DNA of 11,016 nt, taken from contig JALSUN010000091.1 of NCBI GenBank assembly GCA_027061425.1, forward strand, positions 1 to 11,016, written 5' to 3'. Of the stretch, positions 1-7,226 are shown one piece after another; position 1 is the first letter of the stretch, and each line of letters begins with the position of its first letter. The position numbers and the translations under genes are program-made. A model generated the notes under the pieces. The model did not search any database. It saw only the letters and a program-made list of their open reading frames with translations, and was not told the origin of the DNA. Source of the DNA: Helicobacteraceae bacterium (GTDB taxonomy: Bacteria > Campylobacterota > Campylobacteria > Campylobacterales > Sulfurimonadaceae).

Positions 1-735
1 AGAGATGATGGCTATACCTTTGCACGCCATTTTGGTCATAGCATCATCCCCACCTACCCAGCACTGGTGCAACTTCATCTTGAAAGCAAGTCACTTGAGC
101 GTATGGCAGGAGTTAAAGTCGTTGCTGAAGTGACACTCTACCTCAACTCTAAAGTCGAAGAGAAGGCCTTAGGCGACACGCTCTTTACCCGTTATGGTAT
201 TTCAGGTCTTACCATACTCGACTTGAGTCAAAAGGCTTCAGAGGCCCTACTCAACTATCAATATGTCTCTATAGGTATTAACCTTCTACCCCGTTACAAC
301 CGCCAGGCCCTCGCCACCCAACTCGAGAGACTTTTTAGTGCCGTCAAAACCCATACTTTAGAACAGGCACTCTCCGGGATGCTCTCAACCAAACTTATTC
401 CCCATCTCTTAGAGAGTGCCAAGATAGACGCTAAAACTGTAGTCTCTACCCTAAACACCAAGCAGATTAAAAAACTTGCCCATCAGATACAGGATTGGCG
501 TTTTGATGTGACTCAGACCCATGGTTTCAAACATGCAGAAGTGAGTGGTGGTGGTGTGAGTAGTGCGGAAATAGATGAAAGAACGATGATGTCTAAACTG
601 GTTGAGGGTCTCTACTTTAGTGGAGAGGTGATAGATATCGTGGGAAAACGCGGGGGTTATAACTTTAATTTTGCGTGGGCAAGTGGTATCTTGGCGGGAG
701 AGGCTTTGGCCAAGCAGCTTACTTTAGAACCTTAA
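1..735 (+). CDS. YhiN/BaiN-type NAD(P)/FAD-dependent flavoprotein, C-terminal part (5' end outside window)
   Basis: The frame is open from base 1 to the TAA at 733-735, giving 244 visible residues, so the real start lies upstream of the window. The GTG at 67 is an internal valine, because the residues before it (DDGYTFARHFGHSIIPTYPA) continue the family pattern. Members of this HI0933/YhiN/BaiN family are flavoproteins of about 390-420 aa with a Rossmann FAD domain at both ends and an inserted beta/alpha domain. Visible here are the 'GY.FA..FGH.I....PALV.L' segment that follows the N-terminal FAD domain and, near the end, KRGGYNFNFAWASGILAGEA, the typical C-terminal FAD-contact motif. The N-terminal GxGxxG lies outside the window. 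The physiological substrate of the Campylobacterota members is not established. The 3' end overlaps the convergent acylphosphatase gene by 17 bases. Confidence 0.88.
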   Translation, partial: RDDGYTFARHFGHSIIPTYPALVQLHLESKSLERMAGVKVVAEVTLYLNSKVEEKALGDTLFTRYGISGLTILDLSQKASEALLNYQYVSIGINLLPRYNRQALATQLERLFSAVKTHTLEQALSGMLSTKLIPHLLESAKIDAKTVVSTLNTKQIKKLAHQIQDWRFDVTQTHGFKHAEVSGGGVSSAEIDERTMMSKLVEGLYFSGEVIDIVGKRGGYNFNFAWASGILAGEALAKQLTLEP

Positions 736-988
736 AACCTTGTGTAAAAACCTCACTAATTGACTCTTGATCTATACTTGTCACCTTGCTAAGAGGAGAA
801 CCTTTTTTCAAGATGGCTTTAAAGTGTGCTAAATCTACATCTGAACAGGTCACACCTGCCTCTACACGAGAATCTTCAAGATTTTTGACATATCCATTAA
901 AACCTGCTTTTTTGGCATGTTTAGCAATATTTGCACGATAATAGACACCTTGAACACGACCAGAGACAAAAAAGCAATAACTTGTCAT
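719..988 (-). CDS. acyP: Acylphosphatase
   Basis: This encodes 89 aa, the normal size for acylphosphatase (EC 3.6.1.7), a small cytoplasmic alpha/beta enzyme that hydrolyses the carboxyl-phosphate bond of acyl phosphates. The signature SGRVQGVYYR (residues 9-18) forms the phosphate-binding loop with catalytic Arg18. GYVKNLEDSRVEAGV (32-46) carries the catalytic Asn36 and matches the usual GWVRN.xDG.VE stretch. An in-frame GTG at 1009 would add seven residues inside the preceding gene. The ATG at 988 is preferred because it gives canonical length and lies one base after the TAG of the upstream porin-like gene (990-992). I see no Shine-Dalgarno of its own, so translation is probably coupled to that gene. 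The 3' end overlaps the flavoprotein gene on the other strand by 17 bases. Confidence 0.93.
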   Translation of the reverse strand: MTSYCFFVSGRVQGVYYRANIAKHAKKAGFNGYVKNLEDSRVEAGVTCSDVDLAHFKAILKKGSPLSKVTSIDQESISEVFTQGFKVLK

Positions 989-989
989 A

Positions 990-1661
990 CTAGAACTTGT
1001 ACTGGGCACTGATGTAGGTCAAGTTTGTCCAACGCATTAAAGTTGTGGTTTTCAAGTCACCATTCTCATCCGCAGCTTCATAGTTCATATCCATACCTGT
1101 ATCACCAGCTATCGCGACTCTAAACCCAAAACCATTGAGCTTTTTAGGTGCATACTCTAAACCTGTACCCCAGTGTATGGAGGTATAGTTGTCCTTAATA
1201 CCAAGTTTTGAGAGATCTTTGACGCCATTACTGTTAACATAAGCAAAACCAAGCTGTCCAAAAGGACGCAAACCGTTTGCAAATGTATAGCCAGCATTAG
1301 CATAGACTGCACCAGCCACAGGATCACTCTTTATATTTCGTTTGATGTTTAACTGGTCTGTCACTGTGTCTTCAAATGAACCATAATCTGTAAAAGATCC
1401 TTCAACCGCAATGATCTTGTTGATCTGATATCCTGCATAAATAATGTAGCCGCCAGAGTTGTCTGATGCATTTTTAAAGTTATAGGTGGAATTTCCATCT
1501 TCAGGGTGATTGCCTTTAGAAATAACAAGAGCATTCCAACTCATACCCCCACCAAGACCACCATAAAAACCATCTATTTTTTGCGTGTTTGTCTCATCTG
1601 CTGAGAGTGTAGTAGATAACATCATCGTTATCAACGCAATGAAGCTTGCTATTTTCTTCAT
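990..1661 (-). CDS. Outer-membrane beta-barrel protein (OmpA/OmpW-like small porin fold)
   Basis: This encodes 223 aa with a Sec signal peptide (MKKIASFIALITMMLSTTLSA, probable cleavage after SA-). The rest alternates polar and hydrophobic residues, is rich in Gly/Tyr/Asn, and ends in Phe (SAQYKF), the usual C-terminal signature for insertion of outer-membrane barrels. The mature size of about 200 aa suits an eight-stranded barrel of the 'outer membrane protein beta-barrel domain' type. Segments such as GGYIIYAGYQINKIIAVEGS and VYANAGYTFANGLRPFGQLG fit strands of that fold. The ATG at 1661 is chosen over a longer start at 1718 because it begins the signal peptide and has an AAAGGA Shine-Dalgarno about 5 bases upstream. 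The ligand or function cannot be read from the sequence. It is first in a probable two-gene transcript with the acylphosphatase. Confidence 0.82.
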   Translation of the reverse strand: MKKIASFIALITMMLSTTLSADETNTQKIDGFYGGLGGGMSWNALVISKGNHPEDGNSTYNFKNASDNSGGYIIYAGYQINKIIAVEGSFTDYGSFEDTVTDQLNIKRNIKSDPVAGAVYANAGYTFANGLRPFGQLGFAYVNSNGVKDLSKLGIKDNYTSIHWGTGLEYAPKKLNGFGFRVAIAGDTGMDMNYEAADENGDLKTTTLMRWTNLTYISAQYKF

Positions 1662-1692
1662 GATTGTCCTTTGGAAAAATTTGGATAAGGAT

Positions 1693-1698
1693 ATAATA
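1693..1698 (-). promoter_or_regulatory. Candidate -10 (TATTAT) for the beta-barrel gene
   Basis: On the minus strand TATTAT lies 31 bases before the ATG, giving a leader of roughly 25 bases that contains the AAAGGA ribosome site. No good -35 is visible, which is normal for sigma-70 promoters in Campylobacterota. The same bases read TATAAT on the plus strand (1692-1697), so transcription in either direction is possible. Confidence 0.45.
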
Positions 1699-1852
1699 GA
1701 GGCACTTAACAACTCCATAAAAAACTACTGGGTATTAAGAAGTTATAAATTTATCATTTTATTGATGAGAAAATCATAACTTAGAAACCATCTTCATCAC
1801 TATCATAAAACTACTAAATTGACAAAATTAGGTGTTTATACATCATCCTTTT

Positions 1853-1860
1853 GCTATGCT
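1853..1860 (+). promoter_or_regulatory. Candidate extended -10 (TGCTATGCT) for the DUF429 gene
   Basis: TG-C-TATGCT ends six bases before the ATG at 1867. If used, transcription would start at or next to the A of the ATG, giving a leaderless message, consistent with the lack of any Shine-Dalgarno there. Two positions differ from TATAAT, so this is tentative. Confidence 0.35.
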
Positions 1861-1866
1861 ACCCAG

Positions 1867-2544
1867 ATGAAAGCTTCTTATAAAATTTTAGGCATCGACT
1901 TGGGTGCGTGCATGAGTGGTAACAGTGCGTATATGTACGCTGAAGTTACAGATACTCGGATCAAGATCATTGAGGCATTTAAAGAGCCTAAACATAAAGA
2001 CCATCTCACTTGTCAAGAGTTTATCGTTGATGTGTTTGAGCGTTATGAGGTAGATGCTATCGCTATTGATGCCCCTTTGAGCCTTCCACGATCCCTCTTG
2101 GATCCAGCGTTTACGCCTCCTCCGAGAGAAGGCGGTGGAGAGATCATCAACCCTTATCTTTTTCGTTACACAGACTACTACCTGTTTAAGACCTTTGGTC
2201 TGAGACCGATGCCTCCTGCAGGAGACCGCATAGGTCGTTTGACGGCACGCGCAGTTGCCCTGCTCCACCATTTTAACTACTGTTTTCCTAACATCATCAT
2301 AAAAGGAAAAAAGGTTCCCATTTTTGAGGTGTACCCCAAACAAGTGGCACACTATCTTCAATGTCCACACTACAAAAAAGAGCCCCAACCACTTCTTGAA
2401 TTCTTAGCCCAAAGCGCACAAAAAGATGAACATCTTCTCGATGCCCTACTCTGTGTCTATGCTGGAGCCAAGATATTGATGGGTGAGACCACTCCTATTG
2501 TGGAACAAGCAGAAGGTGAAGGATGGTGTTTTCCTGTAGTCTAA
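1867..2544 (+). CDS. DUF429-family protein (predicted RNase H-fold nuclease)
   Basis: This encodes 225 aa from the ATG. The N-terminal KILGIDLGACMSGNSAYMY has the first beta strand and acidic residue of an RNase H/actin-like fold (GIDLG). IAIDAPLSLP supplies the family's second acidic motif, and TDYYLFKTFGLRPMPP followed by GRLTARAVAL the middle motif. FEVYPKQVAHYL and HLLDALLCVYAGA near the end are the remaining DUF429 blocks, the latter with a conserved Asp. The family is annotated as predicted nucleases; no activity is demonstrated that I know of. An in-frame TTG at 1819 would add 16 residues, but the promoter-like sequence lies in that stretch and the fold begins only after Met17, so ATG 1867 is preferred. 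It is divergent from the beta-barrel gene and apparently monocistronic. Confidence 0.78.
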   Translation: MKASYKILGIDLGACMSGNSAYMYAEVTDTRIKIIEAFKEPKHKDHLTCQEFIVDVFERYEVDAIAIDAPLSLPRSLLDPAFTPPPREGGGEIINPYLFRYTDYYLFKTFGLRPMPPAGDRIGRLTARAVALLHHFNYCFPNIIIKGKKVPIFEVYPKQVAHYLQCPHYKKEPQPLLEFLAQSAQKDEHLLDALLCVYAGAKILMGETTPIVEQAEGEGWCFPVV

Positions 2545-2570
2545 TCAAACTATGTTCTTTTTTTAGTTAC

Positions 2571-2576
2571 TATAAA
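2571..2576 (+). promoter_or_regulatory. Candidate -10 (TATAAA) for the ytfJ-like/EI24 operon
   Basis: TATAAA lies 23 bases before the ATG at 2600, in the short gap after the DUF429 stop, and is preceded by a T-rich run (2557-2564). A ribosome site AAGGA (2590-2594) follows at correct spacing. Confidence 0.45.
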
Positions 2577-2599
2577 CGGATTGAATTTTAAGGATCTTT

Positions 2600-3112
2600 A
2601 TGAAAAAACTGTTACTACTTCCACTGCTTTTAAGCCTCTCTCTCAGCGCTGTTGAACTCGGAAAAGCACTTCCTATCATTACACTGGACAAAGACAAAGG
2701 AGGCCGTGTTGCAGGTGGTGCATGGTCAAGTTCTGAACTTACGGGCAAGGTGCATCTACTTTTTTATGTTGACCCTGACGAAGGTGACACAAATGACGCG
2801 CTGTCTGACGCAGTCAAAGCAAGTGAACCTGACCATGACAAGTTTGCTTCTGTTGCCATTATCAATATGGCGGCGACATGGAAGCCCAACTTCGCTATTT
2901 CTTCTATATTAAAAGGAAAACAGGAGAAATTTCCAGACACCATCTATGCAGAGGACATGGACAAACACATCATCAAAGCATGGGATGTTAAAGATGACAG
3001 TAACGATGTTATCTTACTTGACAAAACAGGGAAGGTGCTTTACTATCACTCTGGAGAACTTGATGAGAAAGAGATTAAAAAAGTACTTAAACTCTTAAAG
3101 GAGTACATGTGA
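2600..3112 (+). CDS. YtfJ-family periplasmic protein
   Basis: This encodes 170 aa. The signal peptide MKKLLLLPLLLSLSLSA is probably cleaved before VELGKALP, placing the protein in the periplasm. The mature part follows the YtfJ (HI_0045) pattern: VELGKALPIITLDK at the start of the domain, LTGKVHLLFYVDP as the first core strand, SVAIINMAA..KPNFAISSILKGKQEKFP, KAWDVKDDSNDVILLDKTGKVLYYHSGEL, and a closing amphipathic helix. The fold is thioredoxin-like, but this protein has no cysteine at all, so it is not a redox thioredoxin. The family role is unknown. AAGGA sits five bases before the ATG. The stop overlaps the start of the EI24 gene (ATGTGA), so the two are translationally coupled, suggesting a shared envelope job. 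Confidence 0.83.
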   Translation: MKKLLLLPLLLSLSLSAVELGKALPIITLDKDKGGRVAGGAWSSSELTGKVHLLFYVDPDEGDTNDALSDAVKASEPDHDKFASVAIINMAATWKPNFAISSILKGKQEKFPDTIYAEDMDKHIIKAWDVKDDSNDVILLDKTGKVLYYHSGELDEKEIKKVLKLLKEYM

Positions 3113-3906
3113 GACCCAGTATCTGGAGTATAAGTGTTTCTGACTTTTTTACTAAAAAGATGTTGGCCTTTGCTTTTGGCCCTTTTATAGCGACACTGAT
3201 CGCTTTTGCTATCTTTCTCTCACCTGTATACCATGCACTTGTAGACACTAACCACTCTTCAAAAATACAGTATGAGACCAAACAGACCAGTTATGAGGGT
3301 GGTTCTGCACTCACAGAAGAGAGCAACATCATCTACACCGGAGACAGCGCATTTTTAGACTTTATGCTTAACAACAGTGTGGTCTCTTGGATTTTTCTAA
3401 CCTTCTCATTTTTCTTGTTGATGATGGTGATGTTTATTTTGGCCATGGTTGTAGCTATTTTTATCATCGGCTTTTTGACCCCATCTATTATGAAAGAGTT
3501 ACAAAAACGCCACTATCATGACGTTGCTTTAGAGGGACATGGAAATGTTGTTACAGGTATTTTCCACTCCATAAAATATGTGATGATTATGTTTGTACTG
3601 CTTATAGTACTCATTCCTTTTTACTTTATCCCTTTTGTTAACATCATTGCCGTCAACCTCCCTTTCTACTATCTCTTTCACAAGTTTTACATGCTTGATG
3701 TCACCACTACAGCCATGACTAAAGAGCAGACGAAAAAGATGTTTTTCTTTAAAGGCAACCAGTTGCGTATGCACACATTGATGCTTTACTTTCTCTCTAT
3801 GGTCCCTTTTGCAGCACTCATCACACCAGTTTTTAATGTTATCGTTTTAAGTCATGTTGTTTTGCGGGCAAAACAAGAGGTTCTTGAGGCACCTGAGAGC
3901 AACTAA
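3109..3906 (+). CDS. EI24-domain (CysZ-like) inner-membrane protein
   Basis: This encodes 265 aa, close to the approximately 250 aa of CysZ. It starts at GTG 3109, which overlaps the previous stop codon by four bases and has AAGGAG (3098-3103) five bases upstream. Hydrophobic stretches lie at about residues 16-38, a long pair around 90-125, another pair around 150-185, and about 218-250, in line with the EI24/CysZ fold. The polar segment between the first two is periplasmic or cytoplasmic; this cannot be settled by eye. Characterised CysZ proteins transport sulfate, but many Campylobacterota genomes carry EI24 proteins with no proven substrate, and no cys genes are adjacent here. Sulfate transport should therefore not be assumed. 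The coupling to the YtfJ-like protein is the only functional clue. Confidence 0.75.
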   Translation: MRPSIWSISVSDFFTKKMLAFAFGPFIATLIAFAIFLSPVYHALVDTNHSSKIQYETKQTSYEGGSALTEESNIIYTGDSAFLDFMLNNSVVSWIFLTFSFFLLMMVMFILAMVVAIFIIGFLTPSIMKELQKRHYHDVALEGHGNVVTGIFHSIKYVMIMFVLLIVLIPFYFIPFVNIIAVNLPFYYLFHKFYMLDVTTTAMTKEQTKKMFFFKGNQLRMHTLMLYFLSMVPFAALITPVFNVIVLSHVVLRAKQEVLEAPESN

Positions 3907-3919
3907 TATTTTAAACTCC

Positions 3920-3928
3920 TGCTACAAT
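3920..3928 (+). promoter_or_regulatory. Extended -10 (TGCTACAAT) for the first EamA gene
   Basis: TG-C-TACAAT lies just after the EI24 stop. Transcription would begin around 3935, leaving a leader of about 15 bases that holds GAGGG (3942-3946) four bases before the ATG at 3951. The last bases of this box form an in-frame ATG (3927) that is probably not translated. Confidence 0.6.
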
Positions 3929-3950
3929 GTCACAAAAATTTGAGGGTGTG

Positions 3951-4835
3951 ATGTTAAGCAAAATAGACAGGGGTGTGCTTTTTATGTTGGTCAGTGCCCT
4001 TATCTCAGCGATGAATGGGGCCATAGCCAAGGTGCTTAGTCAAGATATCTCTGCTTTAGAGATCGTTTTTTATCGTAACCTCATCGGTGTCATCGTTATC
4101 TTGGCCACGCTCCAACACACCCCTACAAAACTTCCCGGTGGTAAAATCCACCTACTACTGCTTAGAGGATTTTTAGGTTTTTCAGCCATGATCTTGTTTT
4201 TCTACACCATTACCACCATCCCGTTAGGCATTGCCATAACACTTAACAAGACCTCACCCCTCTTTGTCACCATACTCGCCTTTTTTCTGCTCAAAGAGAG
4301 ACTCCCACCTACGGGATTAATGGCACTGCTCATAGGATTTTTAGGAGTAGCACTCATCACTAAACCCTTGGGTCTTGCCTTTAGTTATGAACATTTTTTA
4401 GGCTTGATGGGTGGTTTTCTTGCGGCAGCAGCGTACACCACCATTAAAAAGATAAAACATCTTTATGATGCGCGGGTGATTGTACTTTCATTTATGATGA
4501 TGGGTTTTGTGCTACCACTGCTACTTTTTCTTATGGCACCCTACATTCAAGCACCAGATTACCTAAAGTTTCTCTTTCCTGAGTTCATTTGGAACTTGAG
4601 CCTGATGACCTGGTCTCTCATCGGGGCTATGGGAGTCATTTCAACGCTGTCTCAATACTTACTGACCCGTGCCTATAGCGCATCTAAAGCAGGCATCATA
4701 GGGGTCATAAGCTACACCAACATCCCCTTTGCCATCGGCTTTGGCTATATGCTTGGCGATTCCTTTCCTGACTTTTGGACCTTTACCGGGATCGCACTTA
4801 TCGTTTTAGGCGGACTTTTGGTGAAAAAAGGCTAA
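3951..4835 (+). CDS. EamA-family (DMT superfamily) transporter, first copy
   Basis: This encodes 294 aa, with about ten hydrophobic helices in two EamA repeats (roughly residues 8-135 and 145-292). The drug/metabolite transporter layout is visible: SALISAMNGAIAKVLSQDIS with YRNLIGVIVI in the first helices, ITLNKTSPLFVTILAFFLLK closing the first half, and LTRAYSASKAGIIGVISYTN near the end of the second, each followed by a GxxLIxxG-type last helix. It should act as an inner-membrane exporter or permease of small metabolites; the substrate is not predictable. The start is placed at ATG 3951, not 3927, because 3927-3929 lies inside the probable -10 box, whereas 3951 has a GAGGG ribosome site. It overlaps the convergent esterase gene by four bases. 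Confidence 0.87.
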   Translation: MLSKIDRGVLFMLVSALISAMNGAIAKVLSQDISALEIVFYRNLIGVIVILATLQHTPTKLPGGKIHLLLLRGFLGFSAMILFFYTITTIPLGIAITLNKTSPLFVTILAFFLLKERLPPTGLMALLIGFLGVALITKPLGLAFSYEHFLGLMGGFLAAAAYTTIKKIKHLYDARVIVLSFMMMGFVLPLLLFLMAPYIQAPDYLKFLFPEFIWNLSLMTWSLIGAMGVISTLSQYLLTRAYSASKAGIIGVISYTNIPFAIGFGYMLGDSFPDFWTFTGIALIVLGGLLVKKG

Positions 4836-5704
4836 ATCCCAAAAAACTTAACGATCTCTGCACCTGCAGAGATCTCATGACTCACCTTACCTAACTTAGG
4901 AAGCAGATTATAAGCGTCAGGATTTGGCCATCTGTGACCCCCACCTTCTACCCCAAAATAACGTACTTTAGCACTACAAGGAGAGACATCATACTGATGG
5001 ACAATGGTGCTATCGTTTTCAGCATCTAAAGTGGCACTCTCCACTAAAACACCCAAACAGTTATTGCGCTGCATCCAGTAATCAACCGTCGGTGTTATCA
5101 GGATATGATGACCACGCACCTCTTGTGGTTTGAGTGGATTGACGATTTCGCCACTGTTGATAAAAGCGGTATCTTTGTCCCCGAAGATAAACAGAGCATC
5201 CAAAGCTGTAGCCTTACTTGGACAGTGGTCTCGTAAATAGGTGGACTGTGTCGCAGCCACTACACCGATACCATCGATCTGCGTATCCAAATCACAAGCA
5301 ACTCTCTGCGCCATGACGCCACCGTTGGACATTCCCACAACATAGACCTTGTTAGCACCGTTTGCACGGTATTTTTTGATGATTTTTTCTATGAAAGCAA
5401 CATCATCTACCGAGCTGTTAAGCTCAACCCGTCCATCATTCCAATGTTTATCAACCCCCTGCAGGTAAACCACACCAAATGTACCACTGCTCTCTTGAAG
5501 TTCCGTAAGTTGAGAGTAACCCTCAAAACTTTTGATGCTTTCTCCGCCACCATGAAGTGCAATAACAAGCGGATAATCTCTATACGTGGGAAGATGTTCT
5601 GTATAAGTTCTCTCTATACCATCTACCTCTATCTTCTCTTTATCTACTGGTGAGCATCCGCTTATCAGTAGCAATACTCCTATCATCATCACTATTTGTT
5701 TCAT
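4832..5704 (-). CDS. Lipoprotein esterase, LpqC / polyhydroxybutyrate-depolymerase-like alpha/beta hydrolase
   Basis: This encodes 290 aa. The N-terminus is a lipoprotein signal with lipobox LISGC (lipidated Cys17), so the enzyme is membrane anchored on the periplasmic or outer side. The hydrolase domain shows the oxyanion loop ALHGGGES (about residues 49-56), the nucleophile elbow VGMSNGG (Ser126), an acid in FGDKDT (Asp176 or Asp178), and the catalytic His257 in GGGHRWP. This order and spacing fit the COG3509 poly(3-hydroxybutyrate) depolymerase/LpqC group, which also contains feruloyl and acetylxylan esterases, so the ester substrate is open. A TTG at 5707 could add one Met, but ATG 5704 overlaps the yigZ stop by one base (TGATG) and has AGAGGA upstream, pointing to translational coupling. 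Four cysteines in the mature domain suggest disulfides in the periplasm. Confidence 0.83.
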   Translation of the reverse strand: MKQIVMMIGVLLLISGCSPVDKEKIEVDGIERTYTEHLPTYRDYPLVIALHGGGESIKSFEGYSQLTELQESSGTFGVVYLQGVDKHWNDGRVELNSSVDDVAFIEKIIKKYRANGANKVYVVGMSNGGVMAQRVACDLDTQIDGIGVVAATQSTYLRDHCPSKATALDALFIFGDKDTAFINSGEIVNPLKPQEVRGHHILITPTVDYWMQRNNCLGVLVESATLDAENDSTIVHQYDVSPCSAKVRYFGVEGGGHRWPNPDAYNLLPKLGKVSHEISAGAEIVKFFGI

Positions 5705-6285
5705 CAATTTTCCTCTATTTTTATCATACGTTCAGCCACTATAGTAAAAGCATTTAACTTTTCTTGTGTAGCTTGTACATCAAAGCGCACACCCAATGTC
5801 TCATACGTTTTGGAGATGTTTGTAATTCCCTCCGTCTCCAACATATAATCCACTTTTCCCACATCACTATAATCTACTGAGAAGATTAAACGTTCATGTT
5901 TTTCATAAAGTACCAAACTGCTTGAAGCCACTACAAGATTGGTCGCATCACTATAAGCTCTCACCAGACCCCCTGTACCCAACTTGGTGCCACCAAAATA
6001 GCGCACCACTACGACAGCGACGTTGATGAGGTCTTGACCTTGCAGAACAGAGAGGGTTGGCTTACCTGATGTTCCTTTAGGCTCACCATCATCACTACTG
6101 CCTTCAACCACCTGGTGAAACGCATTAACATAGCGAAAGGCTGTCACAAAATGTCGCGCTTTAGGGTGTTCAAGCTTAAGTTGCGCTAGTACTGCATCAT
6201 ACATATTATAGGGCATGAGATGGGCGATGAACTTGGACTGTTTTTCAACCAACATCTCAAAAGTGTGTCTCTTTACTGTAACCAT
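5704..6285 (-). CDS. yigZ: YigZ/IMPACT family protein
   Basis: This encodes 193 aa, near the family's usual length of about 200. The N-terminal UPF0029/IMPACT domain has KQSKFIAHL (15-23), HPKARHFVTAFR (40-51), DDGEPKGTSGKP (65-76) and VVRYFGGTKLGTGGLVRAY (93-111), all hallmark blocks. The C-terminal third fits the DUF1949 ferredoxin-like domain seen in bacterial YigZ. Eukaryotic IMPACT modulates Gcn2 signalling; the function of the bacterial proteins is uncertain, though a nucleic-acid or ribosome link has been suggested from structure. The start ATG 6285 has no Shine-Dalgarno, and the putative -10 is only eight bases away, suggesting a leaderless message. It is the first gene of a two-gene operon with the lipoprotein esterase. 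Confidence 0.92.
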   Translation of the reverse strand: MVTVKRHTFEMLVEKQSKFIAHLMPYNMYDAVLAQLKLEHPKARHFVTAFRYVNAFHQVVEGSSDDGEPKGTSGKPTLSVLQGQDLINVAVVVVRYFGGTKLGTGGLVRAYSDATNLVVASSSLVLYEKHERLIFSVDYSDVGKVDYMLETEGITNISKTYETLGVRFDVQATQEKLNAFTIVAERMIKIEEN

Positions 6286-6293
6286 AAAGGGAG

Positions 6294-6302
6294 TTTATAG
6301 CA
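6294..6302 (-). promoter_or_regulatory. Extended -10 (TGCTATAAA) for yigZ
   Basis: On the minus strand a T-run leads into TG-C-TATAAA, a near-ideal campylobacterotal sigma-70 -10. Only eight bases separate it from the yigZ ATG, so the transcript would begin within a base or two of the start codon. Confidence 0.6.
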
Positions 6303-6335
6303 AAAACGATTACAGTAGCATTTAGCTTCCTGAGT

Positions 6336-6341
6336 TACAAT
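6336..6341 (+). promoter_or_regulatory. Candidate -10 (TACAAT) for the second EamA gene
   Basis: TACAAT lies 21 bases before the ATG at 6363, in the 77-base gap divergent from yigZ. The AGAGG ribosome site (6354-6358) falls inside the expected short leader. Confidence 0.5.
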
Positions 6342-6362
6342 GCCTTTAAAAAAAGAGGTATT

Positions 6363-7226
6363 ATGCAAGAGGAACGAAAAGGCGAGATCTATATGTTACT
6401 ACTCTCTTTGTTGGAGAGTTGGTTTCCTATCCTCTCCATCTTTAGTATTGCCCTTGTGGGCGCGATGTTTAGTTTTGCCTTTTCGGTAAGTATCGCAGCT
6501 ATGATTTTCATTTCACTCGTTATCTATCAAAAAAAACTACCTGAACTTTTTCAAAAAGATGCCCGTAAGGACCTCTTGCTCACCACCTTTTTTATCAACC
6601 TGCTTTTTATCTTGGCCTTTACTGGTCTACAGTACACCACCGCAGGTAACATGGCCGTCATCATCTTTATGCAGCTTTTTTTTGCATACCTCTATTTTAA
6701 TGTGTTTGGAGACCATAAACTCAGTACTACCCATACCATAGGTGCTATCATCATGGCACTAGGTGCTTTTTTAGTACTCATTCCTGAAGACTTGAGTCTT
6801 AACAAGGGAGACCTCATCATCTTCATCTCAGCCGCCATCGCACCTTTTGCCAACCTCTATCAAAAACGGGCACGCTCTTATGTCAGTTCTGAGAGTATCT
6901 TGGCCTTTAGAAACATCGTTGCCCTTCCCCTACTTTTCGCCATCGCTTTTATAGCCGAACCCATCCCCTCTCAAAAGAACCTACTCCAAGCACTACCCTA
7001 CATCTTAGGCATCGGTTTTTTAGTGCTAGGTCTCTCCAAAGTACTCTACATAGAGGCGCTCCACCGCATCTCCATCACCAAGGTCAGTGCCATGCTCGCA
7101 CTCATCCCTCTCTTCACCCTAATCTTCGCCTACTTCACCCTGCAAGAAGTCCCTGAAGTGCGTCAGATGCTAGGTATCATCCCTATTTTAATAGGTGGTT
7201 ATCTTATTACAAAGCCTAATTCATGA
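6363..7226 (+). CDS. EamA-family (DMT superfamily) transporter, second copy
   Basis: This encodes 287 aa with about ten predicted helices in two EamA repeats. Typical features are LQYTTAGNMAVIIFMQLFFA at the end of the first half (helices 3-4 of the repeat), IGAIIMALGAFLVLIPE as the last helix of the first repeat, and LHRISITKVSAMLALIPLFT then LGIIPILIGGYLITKP in the second. It is clearly different from the first EamA protein of this window, so it is not a recent duplicate. The substrate is unknown. The ATG at 6363 has AGAGG four bases upstream; an internal ATG at 6393 is less well placed. The final 11 codons (from about 7194) and the stop reappear as a diverged copy at 8556-8588, upstream of which the reading frame is broken. 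Confidence 0.85.
   Translation: MQEERKGEIYMLLLSLLESWFPILSIFSIALVGAMFSFAFSVSIAAMIFISLVIYQKKLPELFQKDARKDLLLTTFFINLLFILAFTGLQYTTAGNMAVIIFMQLFFAYLYFNVFGDHKLSTTHTIGAIIMALGAFLVLIPEDLSLNKGDLIIFISAAIAPFANLYQKRARSYVSSESILAFRNIVALPLLFAIAFIAEPIPSQKNLLQALPYILGIGFLVLGLSKVLYIEALHRISITKVSAMLALIPLFTLIFAYFTLQEVPEVRQMLGIIPILIGGYLITKPNS

Noticed and set aside
1585..1779. 64-codon plus-strand frame running into the gap before the DUF429 gene
   Set aside because: It is antisense to the beta-barrel gene's signal peptide and promoter, with low-complexity composition and no ribosome site.
1819..1866. TTG start at 1819 for the DUF429 gene, and TTGACA there as a -35 box
   Set aside because: The added 16 residues precede the first strand of the fold and have no ribosome site. 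TTGACA is about 30 bases from the TGCTATGCT element, too far for a -35/-10 pair.
1888..2388. 166-codon open frame on the minus strand
   Set aside because: It lies wholly inside the DUF429 gene, has a protein composition without recognisable domains, and the plus-strand frame has clear family motifs.
3951..7226. The two EamA genes as a recent duplication
   Set aside because: They share only the family architecture; sequence similarity is low throughout, so they are distinct lineages.
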